A stretch of 64,000 nucleotides of DNA. Source: Nocardia sp. CY41. Lineage in GTDB: Bacteria > Actinomycetota > Actinomycetes > Mycobacteriales > Mycobacteriaceae. Within the stretch, counting starts at the first letter, position 1. Every line of letters begins with the position of its first letter. The notes beneath the pieces are model-generated. The model ran no database searches, had not been told where the DNA came from, and saw only the letters and a list, made by a program, of their open reading frames with translations. Made by a program: the position numbers and the translations under genes. The stretch covers positions 1 through 64,000 of the forward strand of contig NZ_VUOS01000013.1 in the NCBI RefSeq assembly GCF_009829325.1. The letters run 5' to 3'. Shown here piece after piece: positions 1 through 6,935 of the stretch.

Positions 1-145
1 TCTCGTACCGGGTGATCCATTTGTGCACGCAGGTGCGGGATATACCCATCGCCGCAGCGATATGCGCCCTCGGCCATCCAGCGCGATAGCGCGCCACGAT
101 CAGCCTTTTGCCGTGAACAGTGGTGCGGGCATTACCGTGAGACAC
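1..145 (-). CDS. IS481-family transposase, N-terminal fragment (cut by window edge)
   Basis: The first 48 codons of a transposase start at a GTG at 145 and run off the left edge. The fragment begins MSHGNARTTVHGKR and contains a helix-turn-helix (residues about 20-45, with AHIAAAMGIS and CVHKWITRY), the DNA-binding start typical of IS481/IS3-like DDE transposases. The catalytic DDE core would lie outside the window, so activity cannot be assessed. The reading is well supported because the element terminus is visible about 105 bases upstream. Confidence 0.75.
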   Translation of the reverse strand, partial: MSHGNARTTVHGKRLIVARYRAGWPRAHIAAAMGISRTCVHKWITRYE

Positions 146-206
146 GAGAACCTCCGGGTCCGTGGGCGTGACCTTCGACAAGCCACACCCCACCCGGAGG
201 TTCTCG
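145..206. repeat. Perfect 15-bp inverted repeat upstream of the IS transposase
   Basis: CGAGAACCTCCGGGT at 145-159 is exactly inverted at 192-206, separated by 32 bases. The transposase GTG lies at the edge of the inner arm. The hairpin would place the start region in a stem when transcription enters from outside the element, a common self-limiting arrangement in insertion sequences. That function is inferred. Confidence 0.6.
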
Positions 207-251
207 CCATATCAACCCGACACGCTGTCACCAACGTCCTGACCGGGTACA

Positions 252-568
252 CCTAGATCCTTCAAGAAGGCTTCAACCGAAGAGGTGGTGACTTCCAGGA
301 GCGAGCGCGCGAACCCGGACGGTCGAGCGCTACGACTTGGGGTGGGGCGCCGCGCCGTCGCTCGCAAGCGTGATGGTTGGTCCGCGACGCTCCCAATGCA
401 CCACAGGGAAGCGCGCCACGTGCCGGGGCACCCAAAAGGGGAAGGCTGCGCGGACGGAACTCCATCGGTGTGCCCAACCGAACCGGCCCGCCAGCCTTCC
501 CCCCAAACCCCGAATTTGTGGCGCCGCAGCAACATCAAACCAGGGTGATCCCTTCACGGAAGGTCCCC
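252..568. other. Stretch without a recognisable gene
   Basis: Between the IS end and the next plausible gene I see no frame with convincing coding character, RNA gene or repeat. Overlapping open frames on both strands here are Arg/Pro-rich and look like chance GC-rich frames. Confidence 0.4.
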
Positions 569-808
569 ATGCAGCCCGACACAGCCGAACCGCACGGCAT
601 GACATCACCCCTGCCGCACCAACCCGACGTGCACCTGATCGTGCGAATGCGCGGCCACACCCTGCACTACGCGGCATGCTTGGCTGCGGCCCTGGTGTTC
701 CTGCAAGACGAGAGTGTCCGCCGTTGCACCGACGCCGTAGCCGTCGCCAGCGGCGCAACCGATCGGCTGCCCCGGATGCCATGCGAACGGCTATACGTCG
801 AGAGATGA
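569..808 (+). CDS. Small hypothetical protein (79 aa)
   Basis: A 79-residue frame starts at ATG 569, preceded by GGAAGG about six bases upstream, a good ribosome-binding site. Codon third positions are mostly G or C over residues 15-55, and the composition (LIVRMRGHTLHYA, then an Ala/Leu stretch around residues 35-45) is less Arg/Pro-rich than the chance frames around it. I recognise no family. It lies inside the accessory segment between an IS end and another orphan gene, so it may be an island gene or the remains of one. Confidence 0.4.
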   Translation: MQPDTAEPHGMTSPLPHQPDVHLIVRMRGHTLHYAACLAAALVFLQDESVRRCTDAVAVASGATDRLPRMPCERLYVER

Positions 809-943
809 CGGTTCCGGCCGAGCATCCGCGACTGCGACACTTACGCCTGTGTCCGCTGTTTGCCCGGTGACTTGCATGGGCGCAACACTGTAGTGCTCGA
901 TTCCGCGACCCCAGAGAGTCAGTACGAGGGAAAGGCCCAGCTT

Positions 944-1423
944 GTGGACGACGAACAGATCGGTTTCGATATGGAATTCGATGACAAAACCCAAGCATTC
1001 CTCGATTGGGTTGCGCCCGAACGCATGGAATCCGGGGTGCGCGCATTCCTCGCCGCCGCAATCCCGGATATCGCGGTTGATGCGGCCTGGTGGAAGCCGC
1101 CGCTTTCGACCCGGGTCATGGAAGCGGCGCAACAGCTGTTCGGCGAGGCCGGATTGACTGCTCCCGAAAACCGCGGACTCGCGGACGGGTTCGTCCGATT
1201 CCTGGGCGAATGTTATGTGCGGCGTGGCGGATTGCAATGGACGAATCGCCCCGAGTGGGGTCCGCCGCTGTACGCCGATTTCGGCCCGGCTGTGCAGGGG
1301 GACGGCACTCGAAGCATGGTGTCGATAGCGGAATATTTGTCCGATAGTGACGGTCCTCGATTGATCGAACACAACATCTCTGAGGCTGTGCGCGACGTCC
1401 GGAAATCTCGGACTACCAGATAA
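944..1423 (+). CDS. Hypothetical protein, island gene (159 aa)
   Basis: The frame has good coding character and an acidic, Trp-containing sequence (MEFDDKTQAFLDWV near residues 11-24, then AWWKPPLSTRVMEAA). I chose GTG 944 because AGGGAAAGG lies eight bases upstream. In-frame alternatives are GTG 893 and TTG 860, which have weaker ribosome-binding sites. There is no signal peptide and no membrane segment. I do not recognise the family. The next fragment downstream (from 1463) starts about 40 bases after the stop, so the two could once have formed an operon. Confidence 0.6.
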   Translation: MDDEQIGFDMEFDDKTQAFLDWVAPERMESGVRAFLAAAIPDIAVDAAWWKPPLSTRVMEAAQQLFGEAGLTAPENRGLADGFVRFLGECYVRRGGLQWTNRPEWGPPLYADFGPAVQGDGTRSMVSIAEYLSDSDGPRLIEHNISEAVRDVRKSRTTR

Positions 1424-1462
1424 CGCTCTGCCTCGCTCAATGTAAACGGGGTGGGCGCAGCC

Positions 1463-2542
1463 GTGCCCGACGAATACGATGCCGTCCGTAGAAGACTGGC
1501 CAATTACGAGAAAGGGCTGTATTTCGAACTCGGCAGGGCACACGAACTAGGGGAAACGCCAGAAAAAGGTTGGGTTCACCAGTTCAGGATGGAAACCAAA
1601 CACGGTCCTCGCGTTCTGGATTCAGCACGAACACAAGGCCGAGGCGTTCAAGGTGTCGAACGGAAATCGGGCCGAGTCAACGAGGTCGATGCTCGCGCTC
1701 AGCTACGAAAGGACCGGGACGGACTCAATTCCGGCCGGATTACTCATGCGCGATGGGAACGGTGGCGGGTGAGAAGATTCCCGACAAAGTCCGCGAAGAC
1801 CTGCGAGACATGGCACGTGATTTCGGTGACAAATTCCAGCACGTGATCATTTCCCGCGCTGACGCTCTGCGCGCTATGCAACTCGGCCGATCGCTGGCAT
1901 CCAAGCAATTGGAACTGATCCGGCCGTACGAGCTGCAACGGGCCGATCGGGCGCGGGAACGGCTGGCGAAGATCCGCGAGATCGTGCGCGCAAGAGCGAG
2001 CCGAAAAATTTCGGAAGATGCAGCAGTTCCGGGAAGCCGCTGCCCGTGGCCGGGCGGATGCGCCGCAGCAAGTCGAACGCGACCGGCAAGCCCGCGCGGA
2101 GGCCGAGCGGGCCAGGCAAGCACGCCAGACACCGGAGCCCGAGCGGGCACGGATCGAACGGGAAGCCGCCGAACGGGTGGCGCAGGAGTTTCCGGTGCCG
2201 AGCCAGTATCAGGAACACGAAACCTCCGACACCGGAGAACATGCGGCGCGAGAGGCGGCCGACGCCGCCAGCGTGGAGCGCAAAGCGGCCGAGGCGCGCG
2301 CGGCGGCAGCCGAGAAGGAACGGGAGGCGGCGTTCAAGGCGCTGGACGAGGCTCGGAACGCGGCGTTCAAGGAGCTGGACGAGAAGGGCCGTCTGTCGGA
2401 GGTCGAACGACTTCTGTGGTTGGGACAGGCGCAGCACCCGCAAGCGGCGGTGCGGCAGCCGCCCGGTCACGCGCCGGGCGTGGCGCGTGGCGGCACCGGG
2501 CACGGGCAGGACCGCGCACGCGGAATAACTCGCGACCGATGA
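1463..2542 (+). pseudogene. Frameshifted gene for a charged coiled-coil protein
   Basis: Coding character passes through all three frames. A GTG at 1463 opens a frame with YEKGLYFELGRAHELGE (to about 1563). A second frame then holds GWKPNTVLAFWIQHEHK and ends at a stop near 1770. A third, from about 1751, carries EKIPDKVREDLRDMARDFG and on to ADRARERLAKIREI (to about 1985). The first frame then resumes with AQERAEKFRKMQQF and a long Ala/Glu/Arg coiled coil ending at 2542. Staying in one frame gives Arg/Gly/Pro-rich nonsense. The simplest reading is one gene, or two overlapping genes, broken by small indels. The family is unknown. A sequencing error could explain one shift but hardly all of them. 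Confidence 0.5.
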
Positions 2543-2933
2543 TCATCCACAGCCGATCGGCTCGAGCGTGGTCGGCTCTGGTTAGGGGTGGGGTTCGGGT
2601 CGCACGCTGGGTTGTGCGGCAGCAGTGCCGCGCCCTCGCGTCCGCTCGTCCTACGGTGCAAGGGAGCATTCGCGGGTGAGTGGGTGCGGGATGTTTTCGA
2701 GATTCGTTGTAGCGCAGGGAGAGAAGTTGGCGCGTCCTACTGGGGAGAAGAAAAAGAGAAGGGAAGTAGGAAACCTCCAACAGAATTTGCCTAATTTCCC
2801 TCTACAGAATCAAGAACGGCGCGGCTACGCCGCGCCGCGCCAGGCACCCCGTCCTCGCTCCGCTGCGGGCGGGGCGCTGCTGGCGCGCAACCAGGGTGGG
2901 ACATGAACCCCTCCCGGCCCCGTCGAGGCCGAG
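2543..2933. other. Gene-free stretch with a strong hairpin
   Basis: No coding frame is convincing here. A perfect hairpin, GGCGCGGC (2818-2825), loop TAC, GCCGCGCC (2829-2836), lies about 100 bases beyond the 3' end of the vsr-like gene. It may act as a terminator for that minus-strand operon, although no T-run follows on either strand. The rest (2540-2800) is ordinary sequence with a short A-rich patch near 2745-2760. Confidence 0.45.
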
Positions 2934-3356
2934 TCACCGTGAAGTACGTTCCCCTATGGTTTTGGCAATAGTCGCCGCAACAAGCGACGGGTCCTCGTGT
3001 TCCCAAAATCGAAGACTCCGCCAGCCGGCTGACTTGAGCATGGAGTCAGTACGCATATCGCGGTCCTGGTTACGCTCTATCTTCTTAAGCCAGTAATCTT
3101 GGTTCTGTCGCGGTAGTCGGTGATGGAGAGGACAACCATGCCAGTAACATCCGTCGATGAACACTGCCACCCTAGCCCTAGTAAAAACTAGATCCGCCGT
3201 GAAGCGTTGATCGAGGAGCGGCCGGGCTGCAACGCGATAACGTAATCCCATGGCGTGAACTGCGCGTCGAACCAACATCTCAGGCTTCGTGTCGCGCGAC
3301 CGGTTCGACTGCATCGATGCGCGGACTGCCGCGCTGCTCGCCCAGCTCTCAACCAC
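2934..3356 (-). CDS. vsr: Very short patch repair (Vsr) DNA mismatch endonuclease
   Basis: Vsr nucleases nick next to T:G mismatches that arise when 5-methylcytosine deaminates, so they usually accompany C5-methyltransferases. The 140-residue product has the family layout: an N-terminal SNRSRDTKPE helix and RRAVHAMGLRYRV, the catalytic core FTADLVF with GCYWHGCPLHH (Asp, plus the His residues that bind metal and attack), and the C-terminal NQDYWLKKIERN with GWRSLRFWEHE. The length fits the family. The GTG start at 3356 is not well supported by a ribosome-binding site, and Met15 is an alternative. It follows the GIY-YIG gene on the same strand after 134 bases and is probably co-transcribed with the methyltransferase. 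Confidence 0.9.
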   Translation of the reverse strand: MVESWASSAAVRASMQSNRSRDTKPEMLVRRAVHAMGLRYRVAARPLLDQRFTADLVFTRARVAVFIDGCYWHGCPLHHRLPRQNQDYWLKKIERNQDRDMRTDSMLKSAGWRSLRFWEHEDPSLVAATIAKTIGERTSR

Positions 3357-3490
3357 AACCCAACTGTAGCCTTTGGCGTGGTCGACCCCAAGTGGCGCGG
3401 GTCAATCCCACGTGCTCATCCGACGGGCACGCTGCCCTCAAAATGTTAGAAAAGGCTTGTCAGGATACCTTCAAGCGGAAGTGTCCATTA

Positions 3491-4324
3491 TCAAAATTCC
3501 AGCTCTGCTGCCTCGCCGTCTGCGTCTTCGGGAGAGGATTCGTGCAGAACCGATCCCACCAGCCCCTCGATTGATATCGCTTCTGGGCGTGGAGTCGGAC
3601 GGCCCTCCACGTACGCAAGTCGAACAGCTGAAAGGTAGGCAAGGCGAACTGCTTGAATGACTAGCACGCGGCGAAGTCCATCCGAGACCTCACCGCGTTC
3701 GTGGGCGACAGCAGCCAATCGCGCTATCGTTTCCGCACGTCGAGCAATGCGTACATCAGGATGTCCTCGCTCAGCGCGCGTTTCCTCGGTGATAAGGGAG
3801 AATCTGTAAGAATTAGGCAAATCTATGGAAGGGGAAATGGGTGGTATTTTCTCGTTGAGAATCGCCTTGAACTTACTAGCTTCGATAGCATTGAGGTAAG
3901 CGGTGTACTCGGCGGCATCAAGATATTCTTGCGCTTCTTTGAATGCGGCGGTCTTCTCTGGGTTTCGCTTATCTGCTCTAGTGGGTGCGTCGGCAAGTTC
4001 CCACAATGGCCACAATTCTATCTCCGCGACTTCGAAAGTGTCGAGGATCCTCATCGCCACGGCATCTGTGCGCTGGTTTGTGAGATGTCTACGAACACGG
4101 TAGCCGAGGGCTTCTTTGGTTTGGCCAACGTAGATGGGCTCTCCGTCGTAGTCGTAGAACGCATACACGCCCCAGGTGCTTTGCCCGTGTGATCGTCCCA
4201 AATGGTCGGTTGATGTAAGGGCTTTTTCAAGAAGGGATCTAAAGTCTTGGACTTGCTTTGCGGGAAGAGATTTTTTTATAGGCTTCGTACGTTTTGTGAC
4301 GCTTGCCTTACTTCGACTAGACAC
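3491..4324 (-). CDS. GIY-YIG nuclease, probable type II restriction endonuclease
   Basis: The protein (277 aa, GTG start) contains a GIY-YIG nuclease core at about residues 50-110: GVYAFYDYDGEPIYVG supplies both halves of the signature, followed by YRVRRHL with the conserved Arg and His. The remainder is Ala/Glu-rich helix and matches no nuclease domain I know. The start overlaps the end of the methyltransferase by eight bases and a Vsr gene follows. That context argues for the restriction partner of an m5C methyltransferase, not a UvrC-like repair or homing enzyme. Codon and base composition are visibly less GC-rich (notably 3780-3900 and 4240-4320) than in the backbone, consistent with transfer. 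The recognition sequence cannot be read from the sequence. Confidence 0.75.
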   Translation of the reverse strand: MSSRSKASVTKRTKPIKKSLPAKQVQDFRSLLEKALTSTDHLGRSHGQSTWGVYAFYDYDGEPIYVGQTKEALGYRVRRHLTNQRTDAVAMRILDTFEVAEIELWPLWELADAPTRADKRNPEKTAAFKEAQEYLDAAEYTAYLNAIEASKFKAILNEKIPPISPSIDLPNSYRFSLITEETRAERGHPDVRIARRAETIARLAAVAHERGEVSDGLRRVLVIQAVRLAYLSAVRLAYVEGRPTPRPEAISIEGLVGSVLHESSPEDADGEAAELEF

Positions 4325-5528
4325 TCAGCCCCTCCAGGGCAAGGTAAAGCTCGGGAGAAGTCATGCTTCCCTTGGCGAGCGGAATCAAGTAGTTCTTTGC
4401 AAGCCATGCAACCGCTGGAACGCACACTGCGTCGCCGAATCCAAAGAGCGCCTGATTGGTTCGAGCTGCGTCCAACTTATAGTTTTCGGCTCCCATTAGG
4501 CGTGCATATTCCCGCGGCGTCATCCACCGAACCTTCACGGACCCCCTGCCCATACGCACAACGGCTTGCTTGCTCGAGCCGCCGCGAGCTGTTCGCAGGC
4601 ATCCCGAAATATCGTCAGATCTGATTTCCCATCGCGGGATTCCCTGTCGGGTGCGACGGTAGGCGGTACGATAACTCACGGTTTTGGCGTACTGCATCTG
4701 GCGAAGCCGCTCAGTTTGTGTATCCGAGAGCGACTCAATAAATGCGTCCACGCGCAAATCGTCCCACCAGTCGCACCCTTGCCGCTGCACAAGCTTGCTT
4801 AATCCCTCGGTCAACGGCGGCGGGGGGGCTTGTAGCGCCGCACGGTGGGTCTTAAGAGTCGGGTCGCCAAATGGGGCTTGCAGCCAATCCGGACGCAGCT
4901 CGCTATTTGGATCATGCACGTCCTCAGGTGCTTCGAGGCTGGCTACGAGAAACATCCGCGGGCGCGATTGGGCAACGAACCGGCGCGCATCGAGGGAGAG
5001 GACATCCACCGAGTAGCCGAGGCGGTTCAACTCGCGAATAGCCTCCGCGAGATCCTCGCCAGCGTGGGAAGTAGCGAACCCGACCACGTTTTCAACGGCA
5101 ACTACACGGGGCTTTCGTTTCCCCATCTCACCAAGGATCCTTGTGAACTCCCAGAATGTGGATGAGTGGGTGCCGCGCAATCCTTTTCTGTTACCTGCGA
5201 GCGACAGGTCGATGCACGGGAAGGACGCCCACGCAATGTCGACAGCGGGCACGTCGCCGCCTCGTACCTTACCGATGTCTCCATGGACCAGGTGATCTAC
5301 TTTGTCCTCGAAGTGCGACCTGTAGAGGTCTACCTTGTCGGCGTCGAAGTCGTTGGCCCACACCACGGTGGCACCAGCTTCCTCCAGACCAAGACGCGCA
5401 AGACCGATACCAGCAAAGAACTCCGCAACCGTTACCTGTTTGGTCTTGCTGCTGCTTCCATCCACAACATGAAGATGGGAACGCTTGTTCGAACTCCTGG
5501 CTGCCACGTCCCTCATCGTAGGGCACAT
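4317..5528 (-). CDS. dcm: DNA (cytosine-5)-methyltransferase
   Basis: This is a 403-residue C5-cytosine methyltransferase with the canonical motifs in order: I (AEFFAGIGLARLGLEEAG), IV with the catalytic Pro-Cys (ASFPCIDLSLAGNRKG), VI (VAVENVVGF), VIII (QSRPRMFLVA), a target-recognition region of about 100 residues, then IX/X (TPREYARLMG, ALFGFGDAVCVPAV). The start at 5528 is preferred because GAGGAG lies seven bases upstream. Met codons further out (to 5573) overlap or precede that site. It is the first gene of a three-gene minus-strand cassette with the GIY-YIG nuclease and Vsr. It protects host DNA, and its product creates the mismatches that Vsr repairs. Confidence 0.93.
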   Translation of the reverse strand: MCPTMRDVAARSSNKRSHLHVVDGSSSKTKQVTVAEFFAGIGLARLGLEEAGATVVWANDFDADKVDLYRSHFEDKVDHLVHGDIGKVRGGDVPAVDIAWASFPCIDLSLAGNRKGLRGTHSSTFWEFTRILGEMGKRKPRVVAVENVVGFATSHAGEDLAEAIRELNRLGYSVDVLSLDARRFVAQSRPRMFLVASLEAPEDVHDPNSELRPDWLQAPFGDPTLKTHRAALQAPPPPLTEGLSKLVQRQGCDWWDDLRVDAFIESLSDTQTERLRQMQYAKTVSYRTAYRRTRQGIPRWEIRSDDISGCLRTARGGSSKQAVVRMGRGSVKVRWMTPREYARLMGAENYKLDAARTNQALFGFGDAVCVPAVAWLAKNYLIPLAKGSMTSPELYLALEGLSV

Positions 5529-6177
5529 AGGCATGCTCCTCTCAGAGGCGCAGCGTAGTGACGCCGTCTCCAACGCGTCGCCTCGATCTGTCGCCGCCGG
5601 GGGCGACTGTCAAGCCACTACTGCCGCTAGTGGCGCGCGTCAGAGGCTATGGGTTTGGCGGATGCACCGAGTTTGTCTTTGAGGCAGCGAGGGTTTCGGC
5701 TCAGCACGTCTCGTTGAGCGGCACGTGACCTCAACAGGTGACGCGAGGCCTGTGCCCGTCGTTGGCGTCTAACTAACGTCGGTGCTGCCGCGCCCCTCCG
5801 GGGCTTGCCACCCAATGCGACCGCTGCTGTACGGCCACACAGCGGCGGTCGCAAACTTCCCTGGTCGTTCTCCTGTGCTGCCTATACGCGCTGTGGGACG
5901 ATCAGCAGGTTGCGCAACAGAGGTCGGGAGCTGGCGAAGGCGAGTAGCGGCCGGACGTTGGTTAGCACTTCCTCCCCTATGGGATGGCCCAGCCTTGGGC
6001 GGGCCTCGGCACAACGCGCCGCTACTGCTTCAGGCTCGCGTCAGGCTTTGCCGACGCGGGAGTCGGAACGTGAGGCTATGCCCACGTGGCCGATGGCAAC
6101 CCAACTCAAACCATCAGGCGACTGGGCATCCGGCTGTTGGGTTGGTTCCTGGCCGCCGCAATCAGGGAGGCATGAGC
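5529..6177. other. Gene-free island stretch with inverted repeats
   Basis: No credible gene is present upstream of the methyltransferase. An imperfect hairpin (TGCGACCGCTGCTGT at 5816-5830 with its near-complement at 5839-5853, one mismatch) stands out. Short frames on both strands are chance GC-rich frames. The methyltransferase promoter should lie in about 5530-5620, but I cannot assign its elements. Confidence 0.4.
5816..5853. repeat. Imperfect 15-bp inverted repeat
   Basis: The arms 5816-5830 and 5839-5853 pair at 14 of 15 positions around an 8-base loop. It could be a terminator, an operator, or the remains of a mobile-element end. No T-run follows on either strand. Confidence 0.4.
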
Positions 6178-6330
6178 ATGGGCAAGGACGGCACACCCAT
6201 GGATCACGAGGCCGCCGACCGCATCGCGGAAGCCGCGGAACGCGATCCGGACAGCCCGACCGCCACGAGCGGTTTCGCGGACCGTGCAGAGGCAGCCGCC
6301 GACCGCAACGACGAGGACGACGACTGCTAG
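6178..6330 (+). CDS. Small SMP-domain-like protein (50 aa)
   Basis: This short acidic protein has the pattern of the seed-maturation-protein (SMP/LEA) repeat: MDHEAADRIAEAAERDPDS, then SGFADRAEAAADRN. Known bacterial SMP-like proteins of this size have the form 'aaariasaea... G.fAaRAqsaA'. AGGGAGG at 6164-6170 sits seven bases before the ATG at 6178. The in-frame ATG at 6172 would be only one base away, so 6178 is chosen. The C-terminus is a DDDC tail. It is probably a small hydrophilic, possibly desiccation-related protein, though the function is inferred only from the pattern. It is followed by a perfect hairpin at 6343-6367. Confidence 0.65.
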   Translation: MGKDGTPMDHEAADRIAEAAERDPDSPTATSGFADRAEAAADRNDEDDDC

Positions 6331-6342
6331 TAGGCCCAGTTA

Positions 6343-6367
6343 CCGGGGTCGGAACCTTCGACCCCGG
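6343..6367 (+). terminator. Hairpin terminator after the SMP-like gene
   Basis: CCGGGGTCG (6343-6351) pairs perfectly with CGACCCCGG (6359-6367) across a 7-base loop, 13 bases after the stop codon of the small SMP-like gene. There is no U-tract, which is common for intrinsic terminators in high-GC actinobacteria. Confidence 0.55.
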
Positions 6368-6409
6368 CAACTCAAGATCGCCACCGATTTGCCACAGGAT
6401 CTAACTGCT

Positions 6410-6435
6410 CGGCGTGTCGTACGTTCGACACGCCG
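6410..6435. repeat. Perfect 10-bp inverted repeat
   Basis: CGGCGTGTCG (6410-6419) and CGACACGCCG (6426-6435) are exact inverse complements with a 6-base loop. It follows the first hairpin by about 40 bases and precedes the tRNA fragment. It may be a second terminator, or a protein-binding site of the former integration module. Confidence 0.45.
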
Positions 6436-6608
6436 CTGTCGTGTGTGCTCCGACCCCCAACTTAATCCCAACTAATTCCACGCCCGTCCCGGGCATCGAA
6501 CGCATATTCGGTAGTCGACAGTCCCTGACAGTAGTTGTTTCTGCTGGTCACATCGGTGAGGCTGGCATCGTTGACAGTCACCGGTCGTCCGTGGTAGCCG
6601 TGTCGACC

Positions 6609-6650
6609 TGTAATGAAAAGGTCGGGGGTTCGATTCCCCCAGGCGGCTCA
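6609..6650 (+). other. 3' part of a tRNA-Thr gene, probable attachment-site scar
   Basis: The sequence from the anticodon loop (TGTAATG, consistent with anticodon UGU) through the variable loop, a perfect T-arm (GGGGG TTCGATT CCCCC, 6624-6640) and the 3' acceptor strand (AGGCGGCT) is that of an actinobacterial tRNA-Thr. The 5' acceptor complement (AGCCGCCT-type) and a proper D-arm are missing where they should be, near 6570-6600. The gene therefore cannot fold as a full tRNA. A 3' tRNA fragment at the edge of accessory DNA is the classic mark left by a tyrosine-recombinase element that integrated into a tRNA gene. Confidence 0.7.
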
Positions 6651-6935
6651 AACAAAAGACCAGGTCAACATACATCTCGATGCCCTGGAACGGGCATGGT
6701 GTCCTGACTCGATCTCGAGGTGACGTGTCTTCCGGCAGCCGTAGGATTCACCGCGGCCCCCGGACTCCACTTGCGGCGCCGCCTCCTCGTAGTACCGCGA
6801 CACCCACGCAAGCGTCGAGAGTGCTCGATGAACTTCCAGCACTGCTGTTCCCGCTGGTCGAGCCCGGCCTGGCCCAGCGACTGTGATATGGGTCACTTCA
6901 TGTCGGATTCGGGTGGTGGCGTGTGTCTGAAGGGC
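6651..6935. other. Leader region of the NDH-2-like gene
   Basis: I see no gene here. The frame of the downstream flavoprotein stays open far upstream (to about 6720), but that extension is Arg/Pro/Cys-rich and lacks family similarity. The notable element is the CRP-type dyad at 6882-6897. Confidence 0.4.
6882..6897. promoter_or_regulatory. CRP/FNR-type operator dyad
   Basis: TGTGATATGGGTCACT matches the TGTGA-N6-TCACA consensus of CRP-family regulators at nine of ten defined positions. Its centre is 46 bases ahead of the ATG of the NDH-2-like gene. Actinobacteria encode cAMP-responsive CRP homologues with the same recognition core. Binding here is inferred from sequence only. Confidence 0.5.

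Larger units (their letters stand above)
1..251 (-). mobile_element. IS481-family insertion sequence, right end only
   Basis: The window opens inside an insertion sequence read on the minus strand. The outer end at about 251 begins TGTACCCGGTCAGG when read inward, a TGT-type terminus usual for IS481 elements. The six bases just outside, CCTAGA at 252-257, fit the NCTAGN target of the founding member IS481. Between the terminus and the transposase start lies a perfect 15-base inverted repeat (145-159 with 192-206) that could form a hairpin and shield the gene from outside transcription. The other end is outside the window, so completeness cannot be judged. Confidence 0.75.

Noticed and set aside
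1570..2679. Single long plus-strand frame of 369 codons
   Set aside because: Only its segment at about 1750-1985 looks like protein. Before and after, it is Arg/Gly/Ser-rich and out of phase with the better coding signal in other frames.
6472..6675. Minus-strand frame containing RLGESNPRPFHYR
   Set aside because: This is the well-known spurious translation of the antisense of a tRNA 3' end. The DNA here is the tRNA-Thr fragment, so no protein is called.
6890..6935. ECF41-type promoter before the NDH-2-like gene
   Set aside because: A GGTCAC and a CGTG occur, but they are about 23 bases apart, too far for an ECF promoter, and the -35 element is imperfect.
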